This document shows, one piece after another, positions 34,467 to 42,735 of a DNA stretch of 50,760 nucleotides (positions within the stretch are counted from its first letter, which is position 1; every line of letters starts with the position of its first letter). Source of the stretch: Bacteroidota bacterium (lineage in GTDB: Bacteria; Bacteroidota; Bacteroidia; Bacteroidales; Bacteroidaceae). The notes under the pieces are model-generated. The model saw nothing but the letters and a program-made list of their open reading frames with translations, was not told where the DNA came from and made no database searches. The DNA is taken from NCBI GenBank assembly GCA_023458215.1, contig JAEXAJ010000171.1:1-50760 (forward strand), written 5' to 3'. Made by a program: the position numbers and the translations under genes.

Positions 34467-35653
34467 TTCTCTTTTAATGTGGAAAATAGGAGTGAGGAGT
34501 TGTTTCCACCGAATCCGAAAGAGTTCGATAATACATGCCGGATGGGTAAGCCTTCACGGAAAGAAGTCTCAGGTGTCAGTCCGGTTTCGGCCATCGGCTC
34601 TTTGAAGTTCAGGTTGGGATATACAAAACCTTTGTAAACGGAAAGTGCTGAGTAAACAGCCTCAATGCCTTCCGAAGCTCCCAATGTATGTCCGATGAAA
34701 GCCTTTACCGAACTGAATGCGGGAACGTTTGTGCCAAAGATGCGACGGATGGCAAGCCCTTCCGAAAGGTCGTTGCTGGGTGTGCCTGTGCCGTGTACAT
34801 TGATATAATCTATTTCTTCCGGGGGAATGTTACCGTGTAAGATAGCTTCCTGCATGGCTTGGAACGCACCGTCTCCGTCGGGAGAACTACCCGTTTGGTG
34901 AAAGGCTTCGTTGACATTGGCGTATCCGCTCAACAGACAATATGCCTCTTTCCGGAGAGATTGCTCGGATTGCAGAACGAGATAACCGGCACCTTCCCCT
35001 AGATTGAGCCCGGTACGCGATGCGTCGAAAGGACGGCAATGTTCCTTATCGAGAATCATCAGAGAATTGAAGCCGTTGAGGGTGAACTTGCATAAAGCAT
35101 CCGTTCCACCTACGACGGCGGCATCCAGCAATCCGTGCCCAATCATGCGGGCGCCCAGCATAATGGCGTTGGCGGCGGAAGAACAGGCTGTGCTGATAGT
35201 CGTTACAAAGTCTCTTATGCCCAGATAGCCGGCTATCATCTCGGTACTTGCTCCGCAGTCGTGGGAGATAACTTCCCTTAACCGGCCTTTCCCGGGATTG
35301 TTCCTGAAGGAGTTGTAGAAATGTTCACTCAGATCCATGCCACCTACCGAGGTAGAAGAAATAAAACCGGTGCGTAAGGATGTCGTATCCAGTTTGGCAT
35401 CTTCAACTGCTTCTTGAGCTGCCAGGCAACCCAGTAAGGCTGTTCGCGAAAAGGTCTTTTCTACGTCTAAAGAAAGTAATCGTTTTAGGTCTTTGTTGCT
35501 GCATTTCACTTCCGATACAGGTACATCGAGGGTGGTAGGGAAAAGGGTTACCCTTCCCATGCCATGTTGATGCTTTCTGAGCGAAGCGATATTTTCGGCA
35601 ATCCCCGAACCGATGCCGGAGACAACGCCTAAACCGGTTACGTATATCTTCAT
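34463..35653 (-). CDS. Beta-ketoacyl-ACP synthase (complete Cys-His-His)
   Basis: This 396-residue KAS I/II-type enzyme extends a carrier-bound chain with malonyl-ACP. The nucleophile Cys157 lies in TISTACSSA, His287 in VHGTGTPSND and His322 in IGHTLGASEG, so the triad is complete. The C-terminal SNSFGFGGNNSS is as expected. It is coupled to the chain-length-factor-like gene by an ATGA overlap and follows the 86-residue carrier protein gene, whose stop overlaps its start. It is the likely partner in a KS/CLF pair comparable to ApeO/ApeC of proteobacterial aryl-polyene clusters. Confidence 0.9.
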   Translation of the reverse strand: MKIYVTGLGVVSGIGSGIAENIASLRKHQHGMGRVTLFPTTLDVPVSEVKCSNKDLKRLLSLDVEKTFSRTALLGCLAAQEAVEDAKLDTTSLRTGFISSTSVGGMDLSEHFYNSFRNNPGKGRLREVISHDCGASTEMIAGYLGIRDFVTTISTACSSAANAIMLGARMIGHGLLDAAVVGGTDALCKFTLNGFNSLMILDKEHCRPFDASRTGLNLGEGAGYLVLQSEQSLRKEAYCLLSGYANVNEAFHQTGSSPDGDGAFQAMQEAILHGNIPPEEIDYINVHGTGTPSNDLSEGLAIRRIFGTNVPAFSSVKAFIGHTLGASEGIEAVYSALSVYKGFVYPNLNFKEPMAETGLTPETSFREGLPIRHVLSNSFGFGGNNSSLLFSTLKEK

Positions 35654-35910
35654 TTCGTTCGGTTTGCTGCAATAAAATCAGCCAGTGTACGTATGGAGTA
35701 GAAAATCTGCTTTCCCTCTGCGGGGTTCTTTATCTTGATTCCGTAGTTACGTTCAAGGATAAGAATAATTTCGAGTGCGTCGATAGAGTCTAGTCCCAGA
35801 CCGCCATCACCAAACAGGGGCTCTTCCGGGTTAATGTCTTCCGGGGCGATTTCTTCAAGATTAAGTTCCTCGATGAGTGCTCTTTTTAATTCTTCTATCA
35901 ATTCTTCCAT
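35650..35910 (-). CDS. Acyl carrier protein 2
   Basis: This 86-residue four-helix carrier protein has the phosphopantetheine-binding Ser42 in LGLDSIDALE (residues 38-47). It is acidic, as usual for carriers that dock on ketosynthases. Its stop overlaps the next KS gene by 4 bases, and it lies 4 bases after the KS-fusion gene. A second, different carrier is encoded at 40755, so the cluster has two, as do proteobacterial aryl-polyene clusters. Which one carries the starter and which the growing chain cannot be told. Confidence 0.92.
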   Translation of the reverse strand: MEELIEELKRALIEELNLEEIAPEDINPEEPLFGDGGLGLDSIDALEIILILERNYGIKIKNPAEGKQIFYSIRTLADFIAANRTK

Positions 35911-35914
35911 ATTG

Positions 35915-37633
35915 TTATTCCATTAGTTTAAATTCTGCTTTATATTCTTCTTTAAGAAGGTCGCACCAACCGGTGATGCAAGCCTTTAACTTTCCTTTGT
36001 CCATGACGATGCGGGCATATTGCTCCAGCTTGTCCGCATCAAATTCTTGTTCGATGAAGAAGGTGTTCTCACCTTGTATTTTATGCCGGATGCATATTTC
36101 ACCCGCTACTACATTGGGCAGCGTGTATACAAATACTGCGGGACTGGCGGCATGGTCTCCTTCTTGATTGATGATTTCCTGATGGTGGATGTCCGTGTGC
36201 AGCGAAGAAGCCGAGTTCGCCAATAGGATGCCGATCTCTTCCGGCTCGAAGTTCTTTTCTTTCAGCAAGTATTCGGCAGCAGTATATCCTAGTTTGCAAA
36301 GGTCGTCCATTTTGTAGAACTTCATGTTGCTTCCACCTATATTTTTATAGGCTTCGCGGATAAATTGTGCAAAGTCGGGAGCGGAAGATGAAAAAAGTGT
36401 CTCTCCATTGAAGCTTACGCAAGCATTCTCAATAGAGACGGTCGTTGTTGTAGTGTGAACAGCTATCGGTTGTTGCTTCTTAGAAATCTGCTTATGATAT
36501 GCGGGAAGGCTCAACACAACCGCCGCGTTGCATCCCCCAAAGCCGGATGCTGTTTTAACGCAATGCCGCATCGGCATCTCCCGATGACCGGCCCCGACTA
36601 TGATGGGCATACTTACCCCCGCCTCTTCATATCCCAAGGTGCCGAACAGTAAGTTTTCTTTTAACTCGTGCAGGCAGATAATGGATTCGATAACTCCCGA
36701 CGCTCCCAACGTATGCCCGAAATAGGGCTTCAAACTATGTACCGGCACGGCTTCGAGACCTGCCAGATGAATAGCTTTGCATTCCATCTCATCGTTATAG
36801 ACGGTAGCCGTTCCATGCGCATTAATAAAACTGATGTCCTCAGGAGCTACCGCCGCCTCTTCCATTGCCTGGCGAATAGCAAAGTAAAGTCCGTCTCCGG
36901 TGCGCGACGGGCCGGAAATATGGTTGGCATCGTTGCTGATGGCCCCACCTGATAGGATAATATCTGCATCGTTTCCTGCGGAATTGAGCAGAATAGCTCC
37001 GCAAGCCTCGCCTAGATTAAGCCCGTCCCTTTGTGCATCGTAAGGGCGGCAAATATTGGGGCTGATAGACCGGAAAGAGAGAAATCCGCTGGTTATGAAG
37101 TGGGAGAGGATATCGCCACCTGCTACTATTACTTTCTTATATTTGCCCGCTTCTATCCATCGCTTGGCTACAATCAAAGCCGAGACTCCCGATATACAGG
37201 CATTAGAGATAACCTCCACCCGATTTTCCGCTTGAAAATAGCGACCGATGCGTTTCCCCATTTCCCATAGATAGACTTCGCTATCCGGTTTGTCGGGATG
37301 ATTGCTTAACAGGTCTACATTGCCTTTGGTGGTAGAAAGGATAAGTCCGCAGTCATTATCAGATATATGGATGCCCGTCCGGGATACGATATCCTGTATG
37401 GCAAGTATGAACAGTTGTTCCAGGCGCGAATAGGAATCCGGCCCTTTTACCGAACCGGGAATAGTGGCAGCCGGTATCGAACCGTCGGCTATCGTTCCCG
37501 CTTCATGCATTGTAATCCCGCTACGATACTCACGGATCGCTTTTAAATTCTCCTGTGTATTCCTGCCTAAGGAGCTTATCAGGGAATCTGCTGTTATATA
37601 TACGGTTACAGGATGTTCCATTTCTTTTTCCAT
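35915..37633 (-). CDS. Ketosynthase with extra C-terminal KS-like domain
   Basis: The protein has 572 residues, about 170 more than a normal KS. Residues 8-390 form a complete ketosynthase with Cys146 (SNACISGVSA), His273 (NAHGTATVYND) and His307 (FGHTLGASG). After a Gln/Lys/Thr-rich linker (about 390-405), residues about 405-572 resemble the first half of another thiolase-fold protein. They include EEIGILLANSASSLHTDI and LPNVVAGEICIRHKIQGENTFFI, where the usual position for the active Cys holds no Cys. The tail may be a partner-docking or gatekeeper domain. The start overlaps the thioesterase gene by 28 bases (16 if the second Met is used). Confidence 0.85.
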   Translation of the reverse strand: MEKEMEHPVTVYITADSLISSLGRNTQENLKAIREYRSGITMHEAGTIADGSIPAATIPGSVKGPDSYSRLEQLFILAIQDIVSRTGIHISDNDCGLILSTTKGNVDLLSNHPDKPDSEVYLWEMGKRIGRYFQAENRVEVISNACISGVSALIVAKRWIEAGKYKKVIVAGGDILSHFITSGFLSFRSISPNICRPYDAQRDGLNLGEACGAILLNSAGNDADIILSGGAISNDANHISGPSRTGDGLYFAIRQAMEEAAVAPEDISFINAHGTATVYNDEMECKAIHLAGLEAVPVHSLKPYFGHTLGASGVIESIICLHELKENLLFGTLGYEEAGVSMPIIVGAGHREMPMRHCVKTASGFGGCNAAVVLSLPAYHKQISKKQQPIAVHTTTTTVSIENACVSFNGETLFSSSAPDFAQFIREAYKNIGGSNMKFYKMDDLCKLGYTAAEYLLKEKNFEPEEIGILLANSASSLHTDIHHQEIINQEGDHAASPAVFVYTLPNVVAGEICIRHKIQGENTFFIEQEFDADKLEQYARIVMDKGKLKACITGWCDLLKEEYKAEFKLME

Positions 37634-38049
37634 TCCTGATAGAAAGCGGGGGATACTAACTCCAGCTCTCTGTTATTGTTCAGAAAGACCTGAGTGGTAG
37701 TTCCGGTAGCTACAATGTTCTCGTTCGTAGCTCTGTAGAGTACATATTCAAATTTTATTTTGGCAGCCTCGCAAGCGATATAACGGGTTTCGATAATCAC
37801 TTCTTCACCTACCGACAGGGGTTGCTTGAACTGACACGTGAGGTCTACGATGGGCACCATATATCCTTGTTTATAGATATCCATGTATCCCAATCCGTAG
37901 TGTTTCCCGAAAGACTCCCGTCCGTCTTCAAAGTAACGGACATACTCACCGTGCCATACGATTTGCATGGAATCCACTTCACTGAAACGTACTTTGGTGG
38001 TGGTACGGTCGATGAGCGCTGCTGTATGTAAGTTCGTTTTCTGTTTCAT
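37606..38049 (-). CDS. 4HBT-type acyl-thioesterase
   Basis: This 147-residue hot-dog protein of the 4-hydroxybenzoyl-CoA thioesterase type has the motif RFSEVDSMQIVWHGEYVRYFED (about residues 21-42). Asp26 is the likely catalytic residue and WHGEYVRYFE is a family hallmark. It would release the chain from its carrier or edit stalled chains. The thioesterase call is good; the carrier or CoA substrate is not known. It overlaps the dehydratase-like gene upstream by 4 bases and the KS-fusion gene by 28 bases. Confidence 0.88.
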   Translation of the reverse strand: MKQKTNLHTAALIDRTTTKVRFSEVDSMQIVWHGEYVRYFEDGRESFGKHYGLGYMDIYKQGYMVPIVDLTCQFKQPLSVGEEVIIETRYIACEAAKIKFEYVLYRATNENIVATGTTTQVFLNNNRELELVSPAFYQEWKKKWNIL

Positions 38050-38480
38050 TTCTTATCTAAGAATATTTTCATCCGGCATTCTGCGATGACTTTATCCGGA
38101 GTGCTTACGCGGGCGCTTACCAGCGTGATGTCGAATACTTCCTGAATGATTGTGATTTCAGTGGATAATACTTCTCCCGTTTTCGGCAAACAATAAATCT
38201 TCAGTTTATCTACAGAACCGATAAAGCCCAATGGCACCGGTTCGTTTTTCTGTAAATAGATATAGCCGATCCGGGCGGCTGCCGATTGGGCGATATGTTC
38301 GATGATTCCGGCTTCTTGCAACTTACCTGCTTGGCAGAATATATTGTCCGCATGAATTGTCAAACCCGAATGGGAGCGATCGTTTTCGATCCCGAAGAAT
38401 GAATCTACCATAACGATGGGTGGTCGTTGCGGTATCAGGTTCAAAATGCCTTCAGCTTGTATGATAGCGTCTTGTTTCAT
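38046..38480 (-). CDS. ApeP-like hot-dog protein, probable dehydratase partner
   Basis: This 144-residue hot-dog protein starts like FabZ/ApeP with LIPQRPPIVMVDSF (residues 15-28), with Gln where most have His. The acidic residue of the active site is present as Glu61 in EAGIIEHIAQSAAA. The HFPG segment that carries the catalytic His in FabZ is missing: the sequence there is NIFCQAGKLQEAG. It thus holds the acid half of a site, while the other hot-dog protein (30822-31199) holds the His half. It overlaps the methyltransferase gene by 4 bases. Confidence 0.8.
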   Translation of the reverse strand: MKQDAIIQAEGILNLIPQRPPIVMVDSFFGIENDRSHSGLTIHADNIFCQAGKLQEAGIIEHIAQSAAARIGYIYLQKNEPVPLGFIGSVDKLKIYCLPKTGEVLSTEITIIQEVFDITLVSARVSTPDKVIAECRMKIFLDKK

Positions 38481-39559
38481 CTCAGTTTACATTTTACAAT
38501 GCTATGTCCCAGTCCCAGGTTATCATAGATCTCTTCTACCTCCAGTCCTGACGCATGTATGCACCGGATCATATCATCCGAATGATACATTTTACTGTTT
38601 CCATTGGCCATGGCGGTGAAGTAGATACTGATTTGCGTCAGGCAGTAAGCGGCCGTTTCAAACTTTTGTCTGTTCCAGAACGTCTCCATGATATAAAGTC
38701 TGTTACCGGTTTCCATGGATTGTGCCGCACGAGACAAAATACTGGTTACTTCTTCTTCGGAGAAACAATCCAGGAACTGGCTCATCCAGATGGCATCGAA
38801 CCCTTTCGGAAAAGGTACCTGTTTATCGAGCAGGTTGACCCCATGTCCGTGTATGCGCTCGTGTCCGGGAATGTCCGCAGTTCTTTGCTTCATCATTTCC
38901 AGTTGTTGCGGCAAGTCCATGATGGTGACCTCCACTTCCTTATTATATTGTACGCACCGGGTGGCCCATCTGCCGGTATTCCCGCCTACATCGAGCAAGG
39001 TGCGGGGAGCATCCTTGAATACAATTTCTAGTGCCTGCCCGAATGAATGGTCCGAGTAGAAATGGTCAAAGCCGAACCAACTCTTTTGTACCTGTTCGGG
39101 TAAGCCGGATAACCCTTCATAGATGGTAGGCCATTCTCCCAATTCTTTCAGACCTTCCGGGCGTCCGTTTACCAGTGCCTCTTCCAAATGAAACAAGCCT
39201 TTGTAGTTCACATCCTGATTGAAGTCCATATTGACCTTTGCCATTTCGTCGTTCAGCAGGAACCATCCGGTTTTGGCTAGCAGATACTTATCCTCTTTTA
39301 TCAACACCGTGCCGATTGTAAGCGATGCTTCCAGCAGAACTTGTGCCGCATAGCGTGTTAATCCGGTGGATTGGCTGATCTGTTCCAATGTCATGCCTTC
39401 CCGGTTATCAGAAAGCAGACGGAAGATGCCGAACTTCAGCATCAATCGTGATACCTGAAACACCACGGGACCGAAAGCTATTTCTTGTGCCAACCGTTGC
39501 GCCTCTACTGCGGAAAACCGTTCTTGCGTGTATCTTGTTTGCATAGTTCTACATTTCAT
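38477..39559 (-). CDS. SAM-dependent O-methyltransferase
   Basis: This 360-residue protein (355 from the second Met at 39544) is of the plant/polyketide O-methyltransferase type. It has an N-terminal winged-helix dimerisation domain (about residues 30-105, with MTLEQISQSTGLTRYAAQVLL) and a Rossmann domain with the SAM loop TLLDVGGNTGRWA (about 187-199) and a GHGVNLL stretch. It could methylate the phenol of the aryl head group or a hydroxyl on the chain, as in methylated flexirubin-type and aryl-polyene pigments. The target position is unknown. It lies 15 bases after the acyltransferase gene. Confidence 0.88.
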   Translation of the reverse strand: MKCRTMQTRYTQERFSAVEAQRLAQEIAFGPVVFQVSRLMLKFGIFRLLSDNREGMTLEQISQSTGLTRYAAQVLLEASLTIGTVLIKEDKYLLAKTGWFLLNDEMAKVNMDFNQDVNYKGLFHLEEALVNGRPEGLKELGEWPTIYEGLSGLPEQVQKSWFGFDHFYSDHSFGQALEIVFKDAPRTLLDVGGNTGRWATRCVQYNKEVEVTIMDLPQQLEMMKQRTADIPGHERIHGHGVNLLDKQVPFPKGFDAIWMSQFLDCFSEEEVTSILSRAAQSMETGNRLYIMETFWNRQKFETAAYCLTQISIYFTAMANGNSKMYHSDDMIRCIHASGLEVEEIYDNLGLGHSIVKCKLR

Positions 39560-39574
39560 AAATATTGATACCTG

Positions 39575-40492
39575 TTAGTGGGAGTATTCCTCTCCCCCTT
39601 TAGGAGGTTCGGGGGATGTTCCCCAAAAGGGATAATAATTAAACCATTGTTCAGGATATTGCCTGATTATATTTTCCAGTGCATTGACATATTGTTCCAA
39701 CAGTGCTTGCTCTGCTCTTTTCTCTTTTGAACCGTGGACTTTCTCGGCCAGTATAAAGTGGAAATGGTATGTCTGTTCGGTCTCTCTCATGGCAAAGTAG
39801 AACACCACAGGGACTTTCAGTTTGGATGCCAGCAGGAAAGGGCCGGTCGGAAAGGTTGCTTTTTGCCCCATAAAGGTACAAGTCAATAACTTGTCGGCAT
39901 TCAAATAACGGTCGCCCTGGAAGCAGACATATTCTTTATTATCCAGTGCTTCTGTGATTTTGAACACATGCGCCAGGTTGTCTTCATTGACCGGTATTAT
40001 CTTATAAGGTTGCTGCTGCCCGTTCTTTTTCAGTATCTCTTTTATCTTTTGATGTTCGGCATCGTACATCACTACATTCATCTTCCGGCTGTAATCGTTG
40101 AAGAAAGGAGTGCCAATTTCCCAGTTCCCAACGTGGGCGCCAATCATGATAACTCCTTGATCGCCGTCCAGTACGTTCAGAAACTCCTGATAATGACTGA
40201 ATTTGAAATGATACTTATCTATCATACCATTGCCTATGGCTACTTTGTCGATGAGTATCTGTCCCAAGCGGTAGTAGTTACTCAGTAACAACCCGGCGGA
40301 ATGCAGGCGGTTGCGTTTTAGGATACGGCGTGCGTAGTACCATATACTCTTTGTAGCCTTCGGTGCAAACGGTATGAAATAGAGAACAACCAAGGCAAGG
40401 AAACCATAAGCAGCCTTTATACCGAGATATCTGATCAGATAAATGAAAAACAGATATCCCGAAACACCACCACGGGTTTTACCTTTCCACAT
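39575..40492 (-). CDS. LpxL/HtrB-like lysophospholipid acyltransferase
   Basis: This 305-residue protein has an N-terminal hydrophobic segment (about residues 12-42) and the HxxxxE signature of lipid A late acyltransferases at His120/Glu125 (IGAHVGNWE), followed by QGDRYLN, TFPTGPFLLASKLKVPVVF and a WFNYYPFW end. Such enzymes use acyl-ACP to acylate a lipid or sugar acceptor at the inner leaflet. Here it may join the polyene acyl chain from its carrier to a lipid or glycolipid anchor. It lies 5 bases after the 85-residue carrier protein gene, which supports use of that carrier as donor. Confidence 0.9.
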   Translation of the reverse strand: MWKGKTRGGVSGYLFFIYLIRYLGIKAAYGFLALVVLYFIPFAPKATKSIWYYARRILKRNRLHSAGLLLSNYYRLGQILIDKVAIGNGMIDKYHFKFSHYQEFLNVLDGDQGVIMIGAHVGNWEIGTPFFNDYSRKMNVVMYDAEHQKIKEILKKNGQQQPYKIIPVNEDNLAHVFKITEALDNKEYVCFQGDRYLNADKLLTCTFMGQKATFPTGPFLLASKLKVPVVFYFAMRETEQTYHFHFILAEKVHGSKEKRAEQALLEQYVNALENIIRQYPEQWFNYYPFWGTSPEPPKGGEEYSH

Positions 40493-40497
40493 CTCGC

Positions 40498-40755
40498 TTA
40501 TTCGTTTTTATTCTCTGCCATGCGGGTGATGACGAGGTTATAAAAGTCCTCGAAGGTTTTGATTCCCACAAAGTCTTGTCCGGTTACGTTGAAACCGAAG
40601 TTCTTTTCAATTAACACTACCATATCGACCAAGTCCAGGCTATCTAACTCCAATGTTTGCATGAGCGGAGCATCAGGCTGGATAAGATCAATGTCTACTT
40701 CAAATTCTTCGGATAAGGTTTCTCTTATCTTTTCAATGATTTCTTCGTTGGTCAT
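40498..40755 (-). CDS. Acyl carrier protein 1
   Basis: This 85-residue carrier has the phosphopantetheine site Ser39 in ELDSLDLVDMV (residues 36-46), with the acidic second helix usual for fatty-acid and type II polyketide carriers. It follows the KS gene by 7 bases and precedes the acyltransferase gene by 5. It is distinct in sequence from the second carrier (DSID at 35650-35910). Confidence 0.93.
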   Translation of the reverse strand: MTNEEIIEKIRETLSEEFEVDIDLIQPDAPLMQTLELDSLDLVDMVVLIEKNFGFNVTGQDFVGIKTFEDFYNLVITRMAENKNE

Positions 40756-40762
40756 ACTTATT

Positions 40763-41986
40763 TTATTGCTTTACTTTTTTGATTATTAGGGTAGAATTTG
40801 TACCGCCGAACCCGAATGAATTGGACAAGAAGGTATCAAACTCCGTATTAACTCGCTGAGCGGGAATGTTGAGTAAGCAAGACGCTTCGTCCGGCTCCTC
40901 GAAGTTCAGGTTAGGGGCAATGAACCCATTTTGCATCATCAGGGTGGAGTAGATTACTTCGCTGGCACCTGCCATCCACATTTCGTGCCCGGTCATTGAT
41001 TTAGTAGAGGTTACGTACGGGCGATATCCTTCGAAGACTTCGGCAATGGCTTTTGCCTCATTCAGGTCGCCGATGGGGGTGGAGGTGGCATGCGCATTGA
41101 TATACCCGATTTCGTCCAATGGGATTCCTGCATCCCGGATGGCCATCTGCAAGGAACGCTTCGGCCCGTCTATATTGGGCACAGAGATATGCTCTCCGTT
41201 GGATGAAAATCCGTAGCCGATAATTTCCGCCAGTATAGGAGCGCCTCTTTTTACTGCCGACTCGTAGCTTTCTAATACTATGCTGGCACCACCACCGCTG
41301 GGCACAAGTCCGTCCCTGTTCTTGTCGAAAGGTCTGGATGCTTTGTGAGGTTCGTTCTGGCGGGTAGAGAAAGCGCTTAATCCGTCGAAACTACCCACGG
41401 AGAAAGGATTCACCTCTTGTGCGCCGCCGCATAGGATGCAGTCTTGTAGTCCCGATTTGATAAGCAGATACCCCATGCCAATGGAATGAGAACCACTTGC
41501 GCAGGCGCCGGAGATTGTAAAGTTCACTCCCCTGAGCTTAAAAATGACTGACAAGTTCATGGAAACAGTAGAATTCATCGACTGGAAAATAGAACCGGAA
41601 CCTACCAGTGCCGTATTCTTCTTTTCGCGGATAATATCTATTGCATGGATAACCGGAGCCGTACTGCTATCATTACCATAGAGTACACCTACTTCATTGG
41701 CTTCCAGAAATGCGTCGTCGATGCCTGCATTCTTAAAGGCCTCTACGGTTGCCATATAGGCATACTCGCCTTGTTCCGGAAGGCAATGACGTTTCCGCCG
41801 GTCTAATAACTTTTTGAGATCCGGACGCTCCAACAGTCCGGTTAAAGAGGAGAAATATCCCAACTCTTTCCGTTCGGGATCAATGCCGATTCCCGAGGTT
41901 CCGTTATACAATGAGTTCTTTACTTCATCCAGGTTTTTTCCGATGCATGAGTAAATCCCCATTCCTGTAATCACGACTCTTCTCAT
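40763..41986 (-). CDS. FabF-type beta-ketoacyl-ACP synthase
   Basis: This 407-residue enzyme has the complete triad: Cys162 in TISGACASGSH, His299 in INAHATSTPIGD and His334 in SMTGHEMWMAGASE. The C-terminal SNSFGFGGTNST is typical. ATATST and GHEMWMAGASE are less usual than the HGTGT and GHxxGAAG of FabF, but the residues for catalysis are present. It is the first ketosynthase in the operon, coupled to the ketoreductase gene by a 4-base overlap. It may perform the first condensation on the aryl starter, which is inference from position. Confidence 0.9.
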   Translation of the reverse strand: MRRVVITGMGIYSCIGKNLDEVKNSLYNGTSGIGIDPERKELGYFSSLTGLLERPDLKKLLDRRKRHCLPEQGEYAYMATVEAFKNAGIDDAFLEANEVGVLYGNDSSTAPVIHAIDIIREKKNTALVGSGSIFQSMNSTVSMNLSVIFKLRGVNFTISGACASGSHSIGMGYLLIKSGLQDCILCGGAQEVNPFSVGSFDGLSAFSTRQNEPHKASRPFDKNRDGLVPSGGGASIVLESYESAVKRGAPILAEIIGYGFSSNGEHISVPNIDGPKRSLQMAIRDAGIPLDEIGYINAHATSTPIGDLNEAKAIAEVFEGYRPYVTSTKSMTGHEMWMAGASEVIYSTLMMQNGFIAPNLNFEEPDEASCLLNIPAQRVNTEFDTFLSNSFGFGGTNSTLIIKKVKQ

Positions 41987-42711
41987 GTATATAATCCTCC
42001 ATTGATTGAAATAACTTCTCCTGTAATATAGGAAGAGTGGGGCGAAACCAGGAAGCCTACCAGTTCGGCTACTTCTTCCGGTTCACCGAAACGTCCGGCA
42101 GGGATGTGTTTCTTCCATTCATCTTCATTAATATCTTCGGTCATCTCCGTGCGGATAAATCCCGGTGCTACGGCATTGACGGTGACATGTTTCTTTGCCA
42201 CTTCCTGAGCTAACGCCTTGGTTGCAGCAATAATGCCTCCTTTGGCGGCAGAGTAATTGGTTTGTCCGGGCATGCCTTTGATACCGGACAATGAAACGAT
42301 GTTTACAATGCGTCCGAAGCGTTTGACCAGCATGTTTTTAAGTAATGCCTGGGTTACGTAAAAGAAGCCGTTCAGTCCGGTATTCAGTACGCCGTTCCAT
42401 TCTTCTTCGGTCATCCAGAGCATAAGATTGTCTTTGCGAATGCCTGCATTATTAATCAGCACTTCTATATATTCGCCGGGATGTTGCCGGTTCCAGTTAC
42501 CCAATGCTTCGGACACAGCCGTTAAGTCGGTGACGTCGAACTTCAATAATTCTCCTTCTCCACCCTTCTCACGGATCATCTGCAAGGTTTTTGCAGCTTC
42601 GGTATCGTTGCTTTGATAATTTATCAGCACTGCATACCCCATCTCTGCCAGCTTGATACTGACGGTGCGGCCAATGCCCCGGCTTCCGCCTGTTACTAAT
42701 GCGTATTTCAT
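41983..42711 (-). CDS. FabG-type 3-ketoacyl-ACP reductase
   Basis: This 242-residue classical short-chain dehydrogenase has the cofactor motif TGGSRGIG (residues 7-14), NNAG at 87-90, the catalytic Ser140 or Ser142, and Tyr153/Lys157 in YSAAK. The PGFIRTEM segment follows. It would reduce the beta-keto group after each condensation with NADPH, ready for dehydration. It is the second gene of the operon, 24 bases after the ammonia-lyase gene, and its stop overlaps the start of the first KS gene. Confidence 0.93.
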   Translation of the reverse strand: MKYALVTGGSRGIGRTVSIKLAEMGYAVLINYQSNDTEAAKTLQMIREKGGEGELLKFDVTDLTAVSEALGNWNRQHPGEYIEVLINNAGIRKDNLMLWMTEEEWNGVLNTGLNGFFYVTQALLKNMLVKRFGRIVNIVSLSGIKGMPGQTNYSAAKGGIIAATKALAQEVAKKHVTVNAVAPGFIRTEMTEDINEDEWKKHIPAGRFGEPEEVAELVGFLVSPHSSYITGEVISINGGLYT

Positions 42712-42735
42712 TTGTTGCTAGTTACATTTTATCTT

